The translations under genes were made by a program, and so were the position numbers. From Synergistaceae bacterium (GTDB lineage: Bacteria; Synergistota; Synergistia; Synergistales; Aminobacteriaceae): a stretch of DNA of 18,512 nucleotides. Below, one piece after another: positions 1 to 7,058 of this stretch. Below the pieces are notes generated by a model. That model searched no databases and was not told the DNA's origin. It saw nothing but the letters and a program-made list of their open reading frames with translations. The first letter of the stretch is position 1; each line of letters opens with the position of its first letter. The DNA lies in the NCBI GenBank assembly GCA_017455085.1, contig JAFTBT010000071.1:1-18512 (forward strand), given 5' to 3'.

Positions 1-802
1 AGGTGATGAATCTTCCCGTCAGGCACTCTCACAGAAACGTAAAGCCTACCTAGACGCGGAAAACTCTCTCATGCTCGCCGTCAACTCCGCACGCAAAAAG
101 GACGATAACCCCCTTCCTGCTCCCAGAGCCGAAAAGTTCATGCAGATCCACGATACTACGAAGATTCTTGCACGGGAGATACTCTACTCGCAGATTGACG
201 CAGCAAAAATCGCTAGACGTACCAAGAAAATCACTGACGCCTGCGCAGAAATGTCCGCAAACATGAAGCGCGCCGAACTCCGAAACATGCTCGTCAAGAA
301 ACGCGAATACCTTGCTGTCCCGGCCAAGAACGCACGCACAGATACTTCCCTGCTCTGTCAGGCCGGAGCTTTGCCCATAGACTACGCGAACTCCTACAAG
401 CTTCTAGAGTCCATGTGCAGAATGGATATTGCTATGTTCAACGTCCCAAGAGTCAGAATGTACGGACTGCCGAGAGCTATTTTCGTTCCGGGTATGGGAC
501 TCGGCACTTATGACTGGTCGGACAACACGTTATTATTGCCTGCGTTCCCGACTAACGGCGAAGATAGATCCGCAGCATATGCACTTGCCGCGTACAGATG
601 GGACACCGACGAGGACAGGAAAGTCAAGAACCCTTACGAGCAGATCAAGGAGAACCGCAAAAAATCCATAATGGCGATGGCAGCGTCCTTCTACAGGGAT
701 TATTCACTGTGGATGACTAAGGAGAAAAAGGGTTACAGGATTCTTCCGAGTGAGACACACAAAGCCTTTGAGCAGATATTCAGGCAGAAAGCAGACGAGT
801 AA
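1..802 (+). CDS. Unrecognised soluble protein, 5' end outside the window
   Basis: I do not recognise this protein. The frame is open from the left edge (first full codon at base 2), and the first internal ATG at 71 has no convincing ribosome-binding site, so the true start is probably upstream. The visible ~267 residues are rich in Lys, Arg and Ala, with no signal peptide or membrane segment. The N-terminal half looks helical. The middle holds a Gly/Pro-rich stretch (VPRVRMYGLPRAIFVPGMG) and the C-terminal part has an aromatic, charged segment (AYRWDTDEDRK). It ends with TAA six bases before metA, so the two are probably co-transcribed. That is weak evidence for any link to methionine synthesis. 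That it is a real gene is well supported by length and spacing; its function is unknown. Confidence 0.75.
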   Translation, partial: GDESSRQALSQKRKAYLDAENSLMLAVNSARKKDDNPLPAPRAEKFMQIHDTTKILAREILYSQIDAAKIARRTKKITDACAEMSANMKRAELRNMLVKKREYLAVPAKNARTDTSLLCQAGALPIDYANSYKLLESMCRMDIAMFNVPRVRMYGLPRAIFVPGMGLGTYDWSDNTLLLPAFPTNGEDRSAAYALAAYRWDTDEDRKVKNPYEQIKENRKKSIMAMAASFYRDYSLWMTKEKKGYRILPSETHKAFEQIFRQKADE

Positions 803-808
803 ATTACC

Positions 809-1747
809 ATGCCGATAAACATTCCCGGAGACCTTCCGGCAGCAAGCGTACTGGAACGTGAAAATATCTTCGTAATGACTCGCAGGCGCGCTATGAGTCA
901 GGACATAAGACCCTTGCGCATACTCATCCTTAACCTCATGCCCACAAAGATAACTACTGAGACACAGTTAGCCCGTCTTTTGGGCAATACTCCCCTTCAG
1001 GTTGAGATTGAGCTTATTGCTGCGAGCGGACACACTCCCAAACATACCCCAGCAGAACACATGCTTGCTTTCTACAGGACGTTCGACGCGGTGAAACATG
1101 AATACTTTGACGGAATGATCATCACGGGCGCACCGGTTGAGCATCTTGCGTTTGAGGAGGTGTATTACTGGGAGGAGCTGTGCGAGATTATGGAGTGGAG
1201 CAAATCACACGTTCACAGTACGTTTCACATATGCTGGGGAGCTCAGGCGGGACTGTACTATCACTACGGAGTCCCGAAGATTCATCTGCACAGTAAGATG
1301 TTCGGAGTCTTCAAGCACAGAGTCACACGCAAGAACTGCATACTCTTCAGGGGATTTGATGATACATTCATGGTGCCTCATTCACGGCATACGACCATCA
1401 TGCGCGGGGATATAGTGAAAGTTCCTGCACTGAAGATTCTTGCTGAGAGCGACGAGGCAGGAGTGTATGTAGTCTCTACGAACGAGGGCAGGCAGCTATT
1501 TGTGACGGGGCATTCGGAATACGATCCGGAGACGCTTGCGCTGGAGTATTGGCGGGACAAACGGGCGGGATTGGCGATACATGTACCGTATAACTATTTC
1601 CCAAACGATGACGATACGAAACAGCCGGTGTGTACGTGGAGATCTAGCGCAAATCTTCTGTATTCGAACTGGCTGAACTATTTTGTGTACCAGCAGACTC
1701 CGTATGATGCTCGGAAGATTACGGACCTGAATGTGTCTGAAGAGTGA
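809..1747 (+). CDS. metA: Homoserine O-acyltransferase (MetA family), predicted acetyl-CoA type
   Basis: MetA acylates the hydroxyl of L-homoserine, the first committed step from homoserine to methionine, in the cytoplasm. The 312-residue length is normal for the family. Visible landmarks are the N-terminal [11 protein letters not shown], the TKITTETQL segment at 46-54, the nucleophile Cys142 in HICWGAQAG, and His235 and Glu237 in VTGHSEYD, which complete the Cys-His-Glu catalytic set. Residue 111, in GAPVE, is Glu. Published work on this family links Glu at 111 to acetyl-CoA use and Gly to succinyl-CoA use, so I predict O-acetylhomoserine as product despite the usual 'succinyltransferase' label. 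The ATG lies only 6 nt after the preceding stop with no strong ribosome-binding site, suggesting translational coupling. There is no room for a SAM riboswitch directly upstream. Confidence 0.96.
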   Translation: MPINIPGDLPAASVLERENIFVMTRRRAMSQDIRPLRILILNLMPTKITTETQLARLLGNTPLQVEIELIAASGHTPKHTPAEHMLAFYRTFDAVKHEYFDGMIITGAPVEHLAFEEVYYWEELCEIMEWSKSHVHSTFHICWGAQAGLYYHYGVPKIHLHSKMFGVFKHRVTRKNCILFRGFDDTFMVPHSRHTTIMRGDIVKVPALKILAESDEAGVYVVSTNEGRQLFVTGHSEYDPETLALEYWRDKRAGLAIHVPYNYFPNDDDTKQPVCTWRSSANLLYSNWLNYFVYQQTPYDARKITDLNVSEE

Positions 1748-1792
1748 TTGCAGTGTGTTGGTGTTGATGGCTGTGTATTGGGGATGAGTGCT

Positions 1793-1899
1793 GTGTGAAA
1801 AAATAGCCGATTTGTTTGCAGTCAGGGGTGCTGTGAATACTTTTGCTTGCTAAATTTATGATGGCTGTCTGTAGCTGTAAATGTAGCTGTAAAATTTAT
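1793..1899 (+). repeat. Dispersed ~105-bp element, copy A
   Basis: This segment between metA and the chemoreceptor gene aligns with 14047-14153 at a constant offset of 12,254 bases. The conserved blocks are GTGT-(A-run)-AT-n3-CGATT near the start and AATTTATGA followed by a tandem 12-mer gtagYtgtaaa(t/a) at the end. The middle is diverged, but the spacing is identical. The two 12-mers are identical to each other within each copy except for the last base. I see no inverted ends or target-site duplication, so this is not a recognisable insertion sequence. Confidence 0.7.
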
Positions 1900-1920
1900 C
1901 CTGCCTCCATCATTTTCTGA
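1843..1920 (+). CDS. Candidate Cys-rich mini-ORF (CSCKCSCK), copy A
   Basis: The end of repeat copy A can be read as a 25-residue peptide from TTG 1843, or 20 residues from ATG 1858. It contains CSCKCSCK and then IYPASIIF before TGA. The matching frame in copy B (14094 onward) reads the same CSCKCSCK core. The flanking changes are mostly conservative: Leu/Val, Ala/Ser, Val/Phe, Tyr/Trp. The C/T differences inside the core fall at the third base of Ser codons. This looks like coding constraint, but no ribosome-binding site precedes either possible start. Alternating Cys could bind a metal if it is translated. A non-coding 12-bp tandem repeat is the main alternative. Confidence 0.3.
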   Translation: MLAKFMMAVCSCKCSCKIYPASIIF

Positions 1921-1926
1921 ACCCCC

Positions 1927-1956
1927 TTCGCAAAGATTCTATCACTACTTTATACT
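1927..1956 (+). promoter_or_regulatory. Possible promoter of the chemoreceptor gene
   Basis: TTCGCA at 1927-1932 and TATACT at 1951-1956, 18 bases apart, resemble a weak sigma-70-type promoter about 55 bases before the start codon. I see no match to the flagellar sigma-28 consensus. This rests on pattern alone. Confidence 0.3.
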
Positions 1957-2010
1957 CGAAGTGCTATCATTTTTCCGCAATTGTAATCGTTAATACAGGA
2001 AGTGTTTACC

Positions 2011-3675
2011 GTGAAAAATATCACCCTCAAATCCATGCTCATCATGCTCTCCCTCATCCCCCTAATCCTCGCTGTCGTCATCATCGCTGTCATTACCTCC
2101 CGCATCTTCGTCAACAGCCTCAAACAGTCCACTAAAGAATCCCTTATGGTCGCATCACGCGCTCTCAGAGAATACTACGAGTACGACATCGTCAACGGCT
2201 ACGACCTCGTCAACGGCTTCATCCGGTACGACACTTCATACATCGACAAAATGCGCACCACTGGTGTCGACTTCACACTCTTCCGGGAAAATATACGCTT
2301 CATGACCACAATCATGGACTCCAACGGCAAACGCATCGAGGGCACTCCTGCTTCTGACGCAGTATGGCGCGCAGTCAGTCAGGGCAAAGACTACTACTCC
2401 GACAGCGTCAAAATCAACGGCATTGATTATCACGTCTACTACATGCCCATACAATACGGCTCCAAAGTCTACGGTATGGCCTTCTCAGGAAAACCCGCCA
2501 CAGAAATACAGAATGCACTATGGAGAATCTATGTCATCATAATATCCATAAGTGTCTTGCTAATCGCGGTCTTCACAGTGATTACTATGATTGCTGCCAG
2601 AAAAATCGCTGATCCACTTCAGGAAGTCGCTCACAGAATCGATAACCTCCTCAACGTCTCCGAAGACACTCACATTCACGCAAAGACCAGCATCGCAGAA
2701 ACTTCACAGCTCATCCGCGCCGCTGAACATATAGGCTCAGTGCTGGGTGATGTCGTCATGAAGATTCAGGACTCCGCTTACTCCCTCGCCGAAACCGTCA
2801 AATCCACCGACACTATGGCTCACGAAGCATCTTTTGCGTCATCACAGATCGCCGGCTCCATTCAGGACCTCGCAAAAACCACCATCAGCATGGCCTCTAA
2901 CGTCAGAACCATCAACGAAAACATCGCAGACATGGGCGGCATAATCGGCCAGGCAGTCGCAAATGTCGATAACCTCAACAAAAATTCTCAGTCCATGAAC
3001 GAAGCCAACACTTCAGCCCTCGAATACATAGACAGCGCAACAAAATCTTCCGTAAAGTCCTCGAAAGCTATCGACATCATCACCGACAGGATACACGCTA
3101 CTGACTTCGCTATCTCGAAAATCGCCGACAAGGTCAGGATGATCACGGACATAGCTACGCAGACTAATTTGCTCTCTCTCAACGCAGGGATTGAGGCAGC
3201 ACGTGCTGGTGAGGCAGGTAAGGGCTTCGGTGTCGTTGCAGCGGAGATCAAGAAACTCGCAGGGGACTCCAACGACTCAGCCGAACAGATTAACGGCATA
3301 GTGCAGGAGATTATGGCGTTGTCACGTGAGTGCGTGGAACAGGCCGCTGAAGTTAGGGAACTCATCACGGAGGAAGGGCAGTTATTGCACACGACACACG
3401 ATAAATTCATGCTGCTGGCTGAAGAAATCAAGCTGTCCCTTCAGGAAATCGATGCTGTCTCGGAAATTACCGCCAGACTCGAGAGCATCAAGGATACTAT
3501 TCTGAGTGAAGTGAGCGACTTGGCCGCAGTCTCCGAAGAAACTTCTGCCACTAATGAGCAAGTAGCAGCATCTATAGACTCCATCGCAGGAAACGTCAAG
3601 CAGGTTTCGGACGATACAGAGACACTAGAGAGCCTCGCAGAAGATCTCAACGAGGCCGTGTCTGTATTCAGTTAG
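2011..3675 (+). CDS. Methyl-accepting chemotaxis protein, Cache-type sensor
   Basis: This is a transmembrane chemoreceptor that binds a ligand outside the membrane and controls CheA inside. I chose GTG at 2011 ([10 protein letters not shown]): AGGA at 1997-2000 sits about ten bases before it, whereas GTG at 2002 would have almost no spacing. The protein is 554 residues. TM1 is at about 9-30. A periplasmic sensor follows that looks like a single Cache domain ([17 protein letters not shown], then [15 protein letters not shown]), then TM2 at about 169-197 and a HAMP-like helix starting [11 protein letters not shown]. The signalling hairpin tip is at about 380-418 ([21 protein letters not shown]). 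The second HAMP helix is hard to see. There is no C-terminal NWETF-type tether for CheR. The ligand cannot be told from sequence. It is a single-gene unit. Confidence 0.93.
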   Translation: MKNITLKSMLIMLSLIPLILAVVIIAVITSRIFVNSLKQSTKESLMVASRALREYYEYDIVNGYDLVNGFIRYDTSYIDKMRTTGVDFTLFRENIRFMTTIMDSNGKRIEGTPASDAVWRAVSQGKDYYSDSVKINGIDYHVYYMPIQYGSKVYGMAFSGKPATEIQNALWRIYVIIISISVLLIAVFTVITMIAARKIADPLQEVAHRIDNLLNVSEDTHIHAKTSIAETSQLIRAAEHIGSVLGDVVMKIQDSAYSLAETVKSTDTMAHEASFASSQIAGSIQDLAKTTISMASNVRTINENIADMGGIIGQAVANVDNLNKNSQSMNEANTSALEYIDSATKSSVKSSKAIDIITDRIHATDFAISKIADKVRMITDIATQTNLLSLNAGIEAARAGEAGKGFGVVAAEIKKLAGDSNDSAEQINGIVQEIMALSRECVEQAAEVRELITEEGQLLHTTHDKFMLLAEEIKLSLQEIDAVSEITARLESIKDTILSEVSDLAAVSEETSATNEQVAASIDSIAGNVKQVSDDTETLESLAEDLNEAVSVFS

Positions 3676-3700
3676 TGTGTTGGTGCTGCTGGTGCTTATG

Positions 3701-3726
3701 CTTTCACGTTTTTTGTGAAAGTTTTT
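3701..3726 (+). terminator. Rho-independent terminator of the chemoreceptor gene
   Basis: A perfect 7-bp stem (CTTTCAC at 3701-3707, GTGAAAG at 3715-3721) with a 7-base loop is followed by five T residues. It lies 25 bases after the chemoreceptor stop. The same bases hold the stop codon and last codons of the convergent nucleotidyltransferase gene. The T-rich loop puts an A-run, not a T-run, on the other strand, so I assign it to plus only. Confidence 0.85.
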
Positions 3727-4834
3727 CCGCTTCCTGCTTCAGCTTCACGAAGAACTGCCACCTGCTGATGTATATCCGCTTTATGAGCCTGTACACCGGC
3801 AGCAATGGCAACAGTATTTTGTGGCGCGCAAAGAACGGGTAGCGGGTTTTCACTGCACTCATCGGTATGAAGATTCTGTACAGGAAATATTTTGCCTTCC
3901 CGTATTTCTTCAGCTCATTGTGAATCATGTGCTCTGTTACTCCGTGAACTCCAGACAGAATAATATACCTGAGCATTTCCAGCTCCGAGTCACTCAGCTC
4001 ACCGCCGCAGAATACTTTTTGTGAAAGCTCCCTGTTCCTGCGCTCAAAGTCAGAGATTCCCAGAGTCTCACACTCTCCGTGAATATATCCCCAGTCCAGA
4101 GAGTCACTATACTTCCTCAGGAATATATACGTGTCCACAAGTGCCCGTAATCCCGTCCCGTAGGTCTCGTAGTGTTTGCGCTCGTGTGCCGTCATGTAGA
4201 CATACATATCCTCGTTGCTGAAGTGATACGCATATTTCCCCGGAGAGTCCTGTATGAGTCTTGCCTTCACGTCCGCATAATAGCTCATGAGACTCTCGCC
4301 GTGTTCAGAGCCGAAAAGAGTCTTGTGCATCTCGAACTCACTGCACGGGTCTTTATGGTAGTCGTCATCTATCGCGCTGTTGAACATATCCCCAGAGAAT
4401 CCCAAACTGGGCATTATCCTTCTGACATCACCAGTCCTTGATGCGTCAACAAGTATATCTATGTCCGACATCTCCCGCGTCCCAACAGCAGGGTAATATT
4501 CTTTCAGCACCGAACCTTTCAGCGGCATGTACCAGATTTTTGCGTCCTCCAGTGCTCGCGTCACTGAATGCATATCCAGCTCAACAAGCACATATCTTCG
4601 TATGGCCTTAAGCCTCGCTTGAACGAATGCCCCATCCTGAACTCCTGCCCTCTCCAGCCCAAACGCTGCCAGTGAACTCACCATGTGCTTCTTGGCCGTG
4701 ATGAGTAGACTGTGAAGATTCATAGCCCTGATTCTCGCAGGGTCTGGGGTCTTGTGATTCAGCACACACGACAGAATATATATCAGGTCATGAGCTGACT
4801 GCATGTATTCCTGCTCGGATAAGCCTTTTTGCAC
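3704..4834 (-). CDS. NTP_transf_5-type nucleotidyltransferase
   Basis: The protein is 376 residues if read from GTG 4834. The hallmark segment at 105-130 has LKG, then an aromatic stretch, then SDIDILVD with acidic pair Asp124 and Asp126. This matches the uncharacterised nucleotidyltransferase family PF14907, part of the polymerase-beta fold superfamily. The rest is mostly helical, with a basic, aromatic C-terminus. No substrate is established for the family. Members occur beside HprK-like, PqqD-like and other peptide-modification genes, as here, so transfer of a nucleotide to a peptide or small molecule is a reasonable inference. It overlaps the preceding gene by 47 bases. Internal ATG 4804, with AGGA five bases upstream, is an alternative start that would remove 10 residues and still overlap. 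It is the last gene of the minus-strand run. Confidence 0.85.
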   Translation of the reverse strand: MQKGLSEQEYMQSAHDLIYILSCVLNHKTPDPARIRAMNLHSLLITAKKHMVSSLAAFGLERAGVQDGAFVQARLKAIRRYVLVELDMHSVTRALEDAKIWYMPLKGSVLKEYYPAVGTREMSDIDILVDASRTGDVRRIMPSLGFSGDMFNSAIDDDYHKDPCSEFEMHKTLFGSEHGESLMSYYADVKARLIQDSPGKYAYHFSNEDMYVYMTAHERKHYETYGTGLRALVDTYIFLRKYSDSLDWGYIHGECETLGISDFERRNRELSQKVFCGGELSDSELEMLRYIILSGVHGVTEHMIHNELKKYGKAKYFLYRIFIPMSAVKTRYPFFARHKILLPLLPVYRLIKRIYISRWQFFVKLKQEAEKLSQKT

Positions 4835-5234
4835 GAGAAAACACCTTCTTTGCGAATATTCTTGCTGGTATCGTGTGAAGCATTATGAACGTGTAGAGTC
4901 TATAGCCTGTCCCGTCAACACTGTATTCTTTGCCGCCGCGAATAAAGCCCGTCATTACGCCCATGATGTCAGAATCACTGATGCCCCTTTCGTAGGCTAT
5001 GCAGTTGTCGCCGAGTATGTCGTAGCTGTCCGGATTGACGTGTATGATTCTGTGAAGTACATTGTCAGTTTCGCGCCTGAAGAGTACTACGTCGCCCCTC
5101 TTGCAGCGTTGTGGGCCTTTCTTCGTGATGATGAACATATCTTTACCCTGACGCAGTAACGGAAGCATACTGACTCCCTTGTTCGTGTATATTAGTGTTC
5201 CGGCAGAGTCTAAATATTCCTGAATGCTGCTCAC
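4788..5234 (-). CDS. S26B-type signal-peptidase-like protein without N-terminal anchor
   Basis: The 148-residue protein has the order of motifs of a signalase-type (S26B, SipW-like) serine peptidase: NKGVSMLPLL with candidate nucleophile Ser22, RGDVVLFRR at 46-54, VLHRII with candidate base His61, and ILGDN at 73-77. Bacterial type I signal peptidases use Lys instead of this His. No hydrophobic anchor precedes the catalytic Ser, and only a modest hydrophobic stretch (LYTFIMLHTIPARIF) lies near the C-terminus, so a soluble or peripheral location is likely. The start is GTG; its TGA overlaps the PqqD-like stop in a GTGA four-base overlap, indicating translational coupling. It probably matures or cleaves a peptide handled by the PqqD-like neighbour. 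An S24-like role is an alternative, but no DNA-binding domain is present. Confidence 0.85.
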   Translation of the reverse strand: MSSIQEYLDSAGTLIYTNKGVSMLPLLRQGKDMFIITKKGPQRCKRGDVVLFRRETDNVLHRIIHVNPDSYDILGDNCIAYERGISDSDIMGVMTGFIRGGKEYSVDGTGYRLYTFIMLHTIPARIFAKKVFSRAKRLIRAGIHAVSS

Positions 5235-5491
5235 TCGACCGCACCTATCTTGCGCAAACTCTCGACTGCCCTCTTCACGTCACGCTCTATCATTCCTTCG
5301 GGAGCATCACTGTATTCTTTGCGTAAGGTGTCTATGATTCTCTGCTCTGTAGTCTCCTCACGAAGCAGGCCAAGAATCGCACCGAACGTCTTATTGCCCT
5401 TCACCACTCCGGAAAATTTCGCCTTCCCTGACGGCACAAGATACACTTCTCCGTCGCACTCGTGGTACAGAAATTCACTGCTCAACTTCAC
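5231..5491 (-). CDS. PqqD-like peptide-binding protein
   Basis: This is an 86-residue protein with the size and pattern of the PqqD/RRE fold. It has an N-terminal beta-rich part (EFLYHECDGEVYLVPSG), a helix around NKTFGAILGLLREETTEQRIIDTL, and a C-terminal helix with ERDVKRAVESLRKIGAVE. In known RiPP pathways PqqD-like domains bind a precursor's leader peptide and deliver it to the modifying enzyme. Here the partners would be the HprK-like kinase and the nucleotidyltransferase on either side. It starts at GTG 5491, nine bases after the kinase gene's stop, and the kinase gene's final AAAGGATGA supplies the likely ribosome-binding sequence. No precursor peptide gene is obvious next to it. Confidence 0.82.
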   Translation of the reverse strand: MKLSSEFLYHECDGEVYLVPSGKAKFSGVVKGNKTFGAILGLLREETTEQRIIDTLRKEYSDAPEGMIERDVKRAVESLRKIGAVE

Positions 5492-5500
5492 GATTACTCA

Positions 5501-6211
5501 TCATCCTTTCATTGCGTTATAGGCCATCTCTGCGGCCTGAATATCCATGTTGCAGCCCAGCCGGTAAAACTCCACTGCACCCATAAGCTCATCAACAAGT
5601 TCAAGCGTCCTCACAAGCATAGCAGTATCGTGAGGCCTGTATGTCTGCTGAAGAATCATAGTGTATGCGTCACGCGGCGGGATTCCGACTATGTGATTCT
5701 GCACTGAACGCTCCAGAATGCATATAGCCTTCAGTGGAACGGATGTGTTTGTGCCGAGCCTGTGCTTGCCGTTGTAGGGAGTCCCGAAAACTTCAGCCCT
5801 GCCTCCTGAGATTCTCACTAGGGGCTTGTCGTCGTTGATCATGGTGACTCTTGCGCCGAGATATTTTCTCCAGAGTGCCGCATGTGTGGATTTGCCTGTG
5901 CCGCTGGAGGCCGTGAACATGTACCCTGCTCCGTCAACAGCCAGTACAGAGCCGTGTATCAGTACCGTGTTGTACGAGGGCATACGTTCGGCGATCTTCC
6001 TGTAGACTGCGAGCTCCTCCAAATATCCGTCACTGTATGGGTAATCGTGAATGGTTCTTGAGCGTTCGAAGTCTATGTCACTCTGCGAAATACTCACGGA
6101 AAAATCCGGTGCTGCATTTTCTGCCAGATAGTCCCTGCAATACTCGTGAACATCAGGGTACAGAGACTCTATCAGTATATTTCTGCCTGCTATTGTGTAT
6201 GTGTTCTTCAT
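5501..6211 (-). CDS. HPr-kinase-like P-loop protein
   Basis: This 236-residue protein resembles the catalytic half of HPr kinase. It has an IHGSVLAVDG strand at 85-94, a P-loop at about 101-109 (ASSGTGKST) and an acidic pair Asp127/Asp128 in MINDDKPLV, followed by GTPYNGKHRLG. It lacks the N-terminal domain of true HprK, and no HPr or PTS gene is near, so regulation of sugar uptake is unlikely. Related kinases in some lasso-peptide clusters phosphorylate the precursor peptide. Here, beside a PqqD-like protein, a peptidase and a nucleotidyltransferase, a peptide- or protein-modifying kinase is the best inference. The ATG at 6211 lies 13 bases after the DUF1275 stop, with only a weak GGTGA before it. 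Confidence 0.85.
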   Translation of the reverse strand: MKNTYTIAGRNILIESLYPDVHEYCRDYLAENAAPDFSVSISQSDIDFERSRTIHDYPYSDGYLEELAVYRKIAERMPSYNTVLIHGSVLAVDGAGYMFTASSGTGKSTHAALWRKYLGARVTMINDDKPLVRISGGRAEVFGTPYNGKHRLGTNTSVPLKAICILERSVQNHIVGIPPRDAYTMILQQTYRPHDTAMLVRTLELVDELMGAVEFYRLGCNMDIQAAEMAYNAMKG

Positions 6212-6224
6212 GATGATTCACCGT

Positions 6225-7058
6225 CTAGTGTCCGTGTGGAGTCAGGTCCAGCATTTCGCGCTCATAGACCAGATCCGACCTGAGCATTACCGCAAAACAT
6301 GCACTCAGCGGGATAATCGCGAGCCATATAGTCTTCTCCAGCAGGTAGGAACTCAGTGCAGTAACTATCACTCCGCCGGTGAAGAAAGCTATGATTAGTT
6401 TTACGTGCTTGGACATTTTCGAACGTTCTGCTGTGTACGGAGAAGTATCCGTGTTGATTTTCGCGAGTCTGATGCCAATATGTTCCTCAAGTTGTGCGTG
6501 AGCTTCGGAATCTTTCTCGCGTCTCTTGATGATTCTGGCTATGCTTATGCCTATTTGCCGGACATGGTTCGTCACGAAAGTAGTCGCCATAGGTACGCCC
6601 TCAGCCTGCCGAAACGTGTTGAACTGCATCGCACACAGGAAATTTATCACGACCTGCGCAATCTGATCCGGCCAAGTGAACGGCATTAACCCGATCAAGA
6701 GCAGCACAAGAATCTCACACCCCACTAAAAGCGTGTCCCACCTGATGAAGTGCGTATGTTTCACCTTTTCCGGAAGTATCTCCGACAGAATCGTACCCAG
6801 AATATACGCCGTGAACGGTATGAAGTAGTACCAGCATTCCCGCCACTGTCCGCGACCGAACGCAGCAGCCATCTTCACGACATTTCCGGTCTGGGCATTG
6901 CTGAACACTCCGCCACGCAAATTATACGTGTACAGCCCCATCATTCCGCCGGCGACAGTCAACAGCTCAAAGATATAGTACTTCTCGCACGTCAAGTAAT
7001 GCTCTTTGTGAAGCTCGTTGTGTTTCTCGCGGTGTTTCTCACTCTTGAACTCCTGCAT
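6225..7058 (-). CDS. DUF1275 (YoaK-type) membrane protein
   Basis: This is a 277-residue integral membrane protein. The family signature lies near the N-terminus: GGMMGLYTYNLRGGVFSNAQ followed at once by TGN. Hydrophobic segments follow: a helix with YYFIPFTAYILGTILSEI, one with LLVGCEILVLLLIGLMPF, one with VVINFLCAMQFNTF, and two near the C-terminus (LIIAFFTGGVIVTALSSYLL, then IWLAIIPLSACFAVML). DUF1275 proteins are of unestablished function; a transporter role has been suggested. An acidic-basic N-terminal tail precedes the first helix, and a charged cytoplasmic linker lies between helices around RREKDSEAHAQLEEH. Its start codon lies inside the helicase gene (20-base overlap), so its translation is probably coupled to that of the helicase. 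Confidence 0.88.
   Translation of the reverse strand: MQEFKSEKHREKHNELHKEHYLTCEKYYIFELLTVAGGMMGLYTYNLRGGVFSNAQTGNVVKMAAAFGRGQWRECWYYFIPFTAYILGTILSEILPEKVKHTHFIRWDTLLVGCEILVLLLIGLMPFTWPDQIAQVVINFLCAMQFNTFRQAEGVPMATTFVTNHVRQIGISIARIIKRREKDSEAHAQLEEHIGIRLAKINTDTSPYTAERSKMSKHVKLIIAFFTGGVIVTALSSYLLEKTIWLAIIPLSACFAVMLRSDLVYEREMLDLTPHGH

Noticed and set aside
2002..2010. GTG 2002 as start of the chemoreceptor
   Set aside because: The ribosome-binding sequence would lie almost against the codon; GTG 2011 has normal spacing.
1748..2010. Riboswitch or tRNA between metA and the chemoreceptor gene
   Set aside because: No cloverleaf or recognisable aptamer pattern; the stretch holds the dispersed element and a weak promoter only.
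2988..3431. Minus-strand 147-codon ORF inside the chemoreceptor gene
   Set aside because: It is antisense to the conserved signalling hairpin, and its Ser/Ala-rich product mirrors the codon pattern of the coiled coil.
3704..6211. Complete lasso-peptide cluster
   Set aside because: Kinase, RRE-like and nucleotidyltransferase genes are suggestive, but no asparagine-synthetase-like cyclase, transglutaminase-like protease or precursor gene is present.
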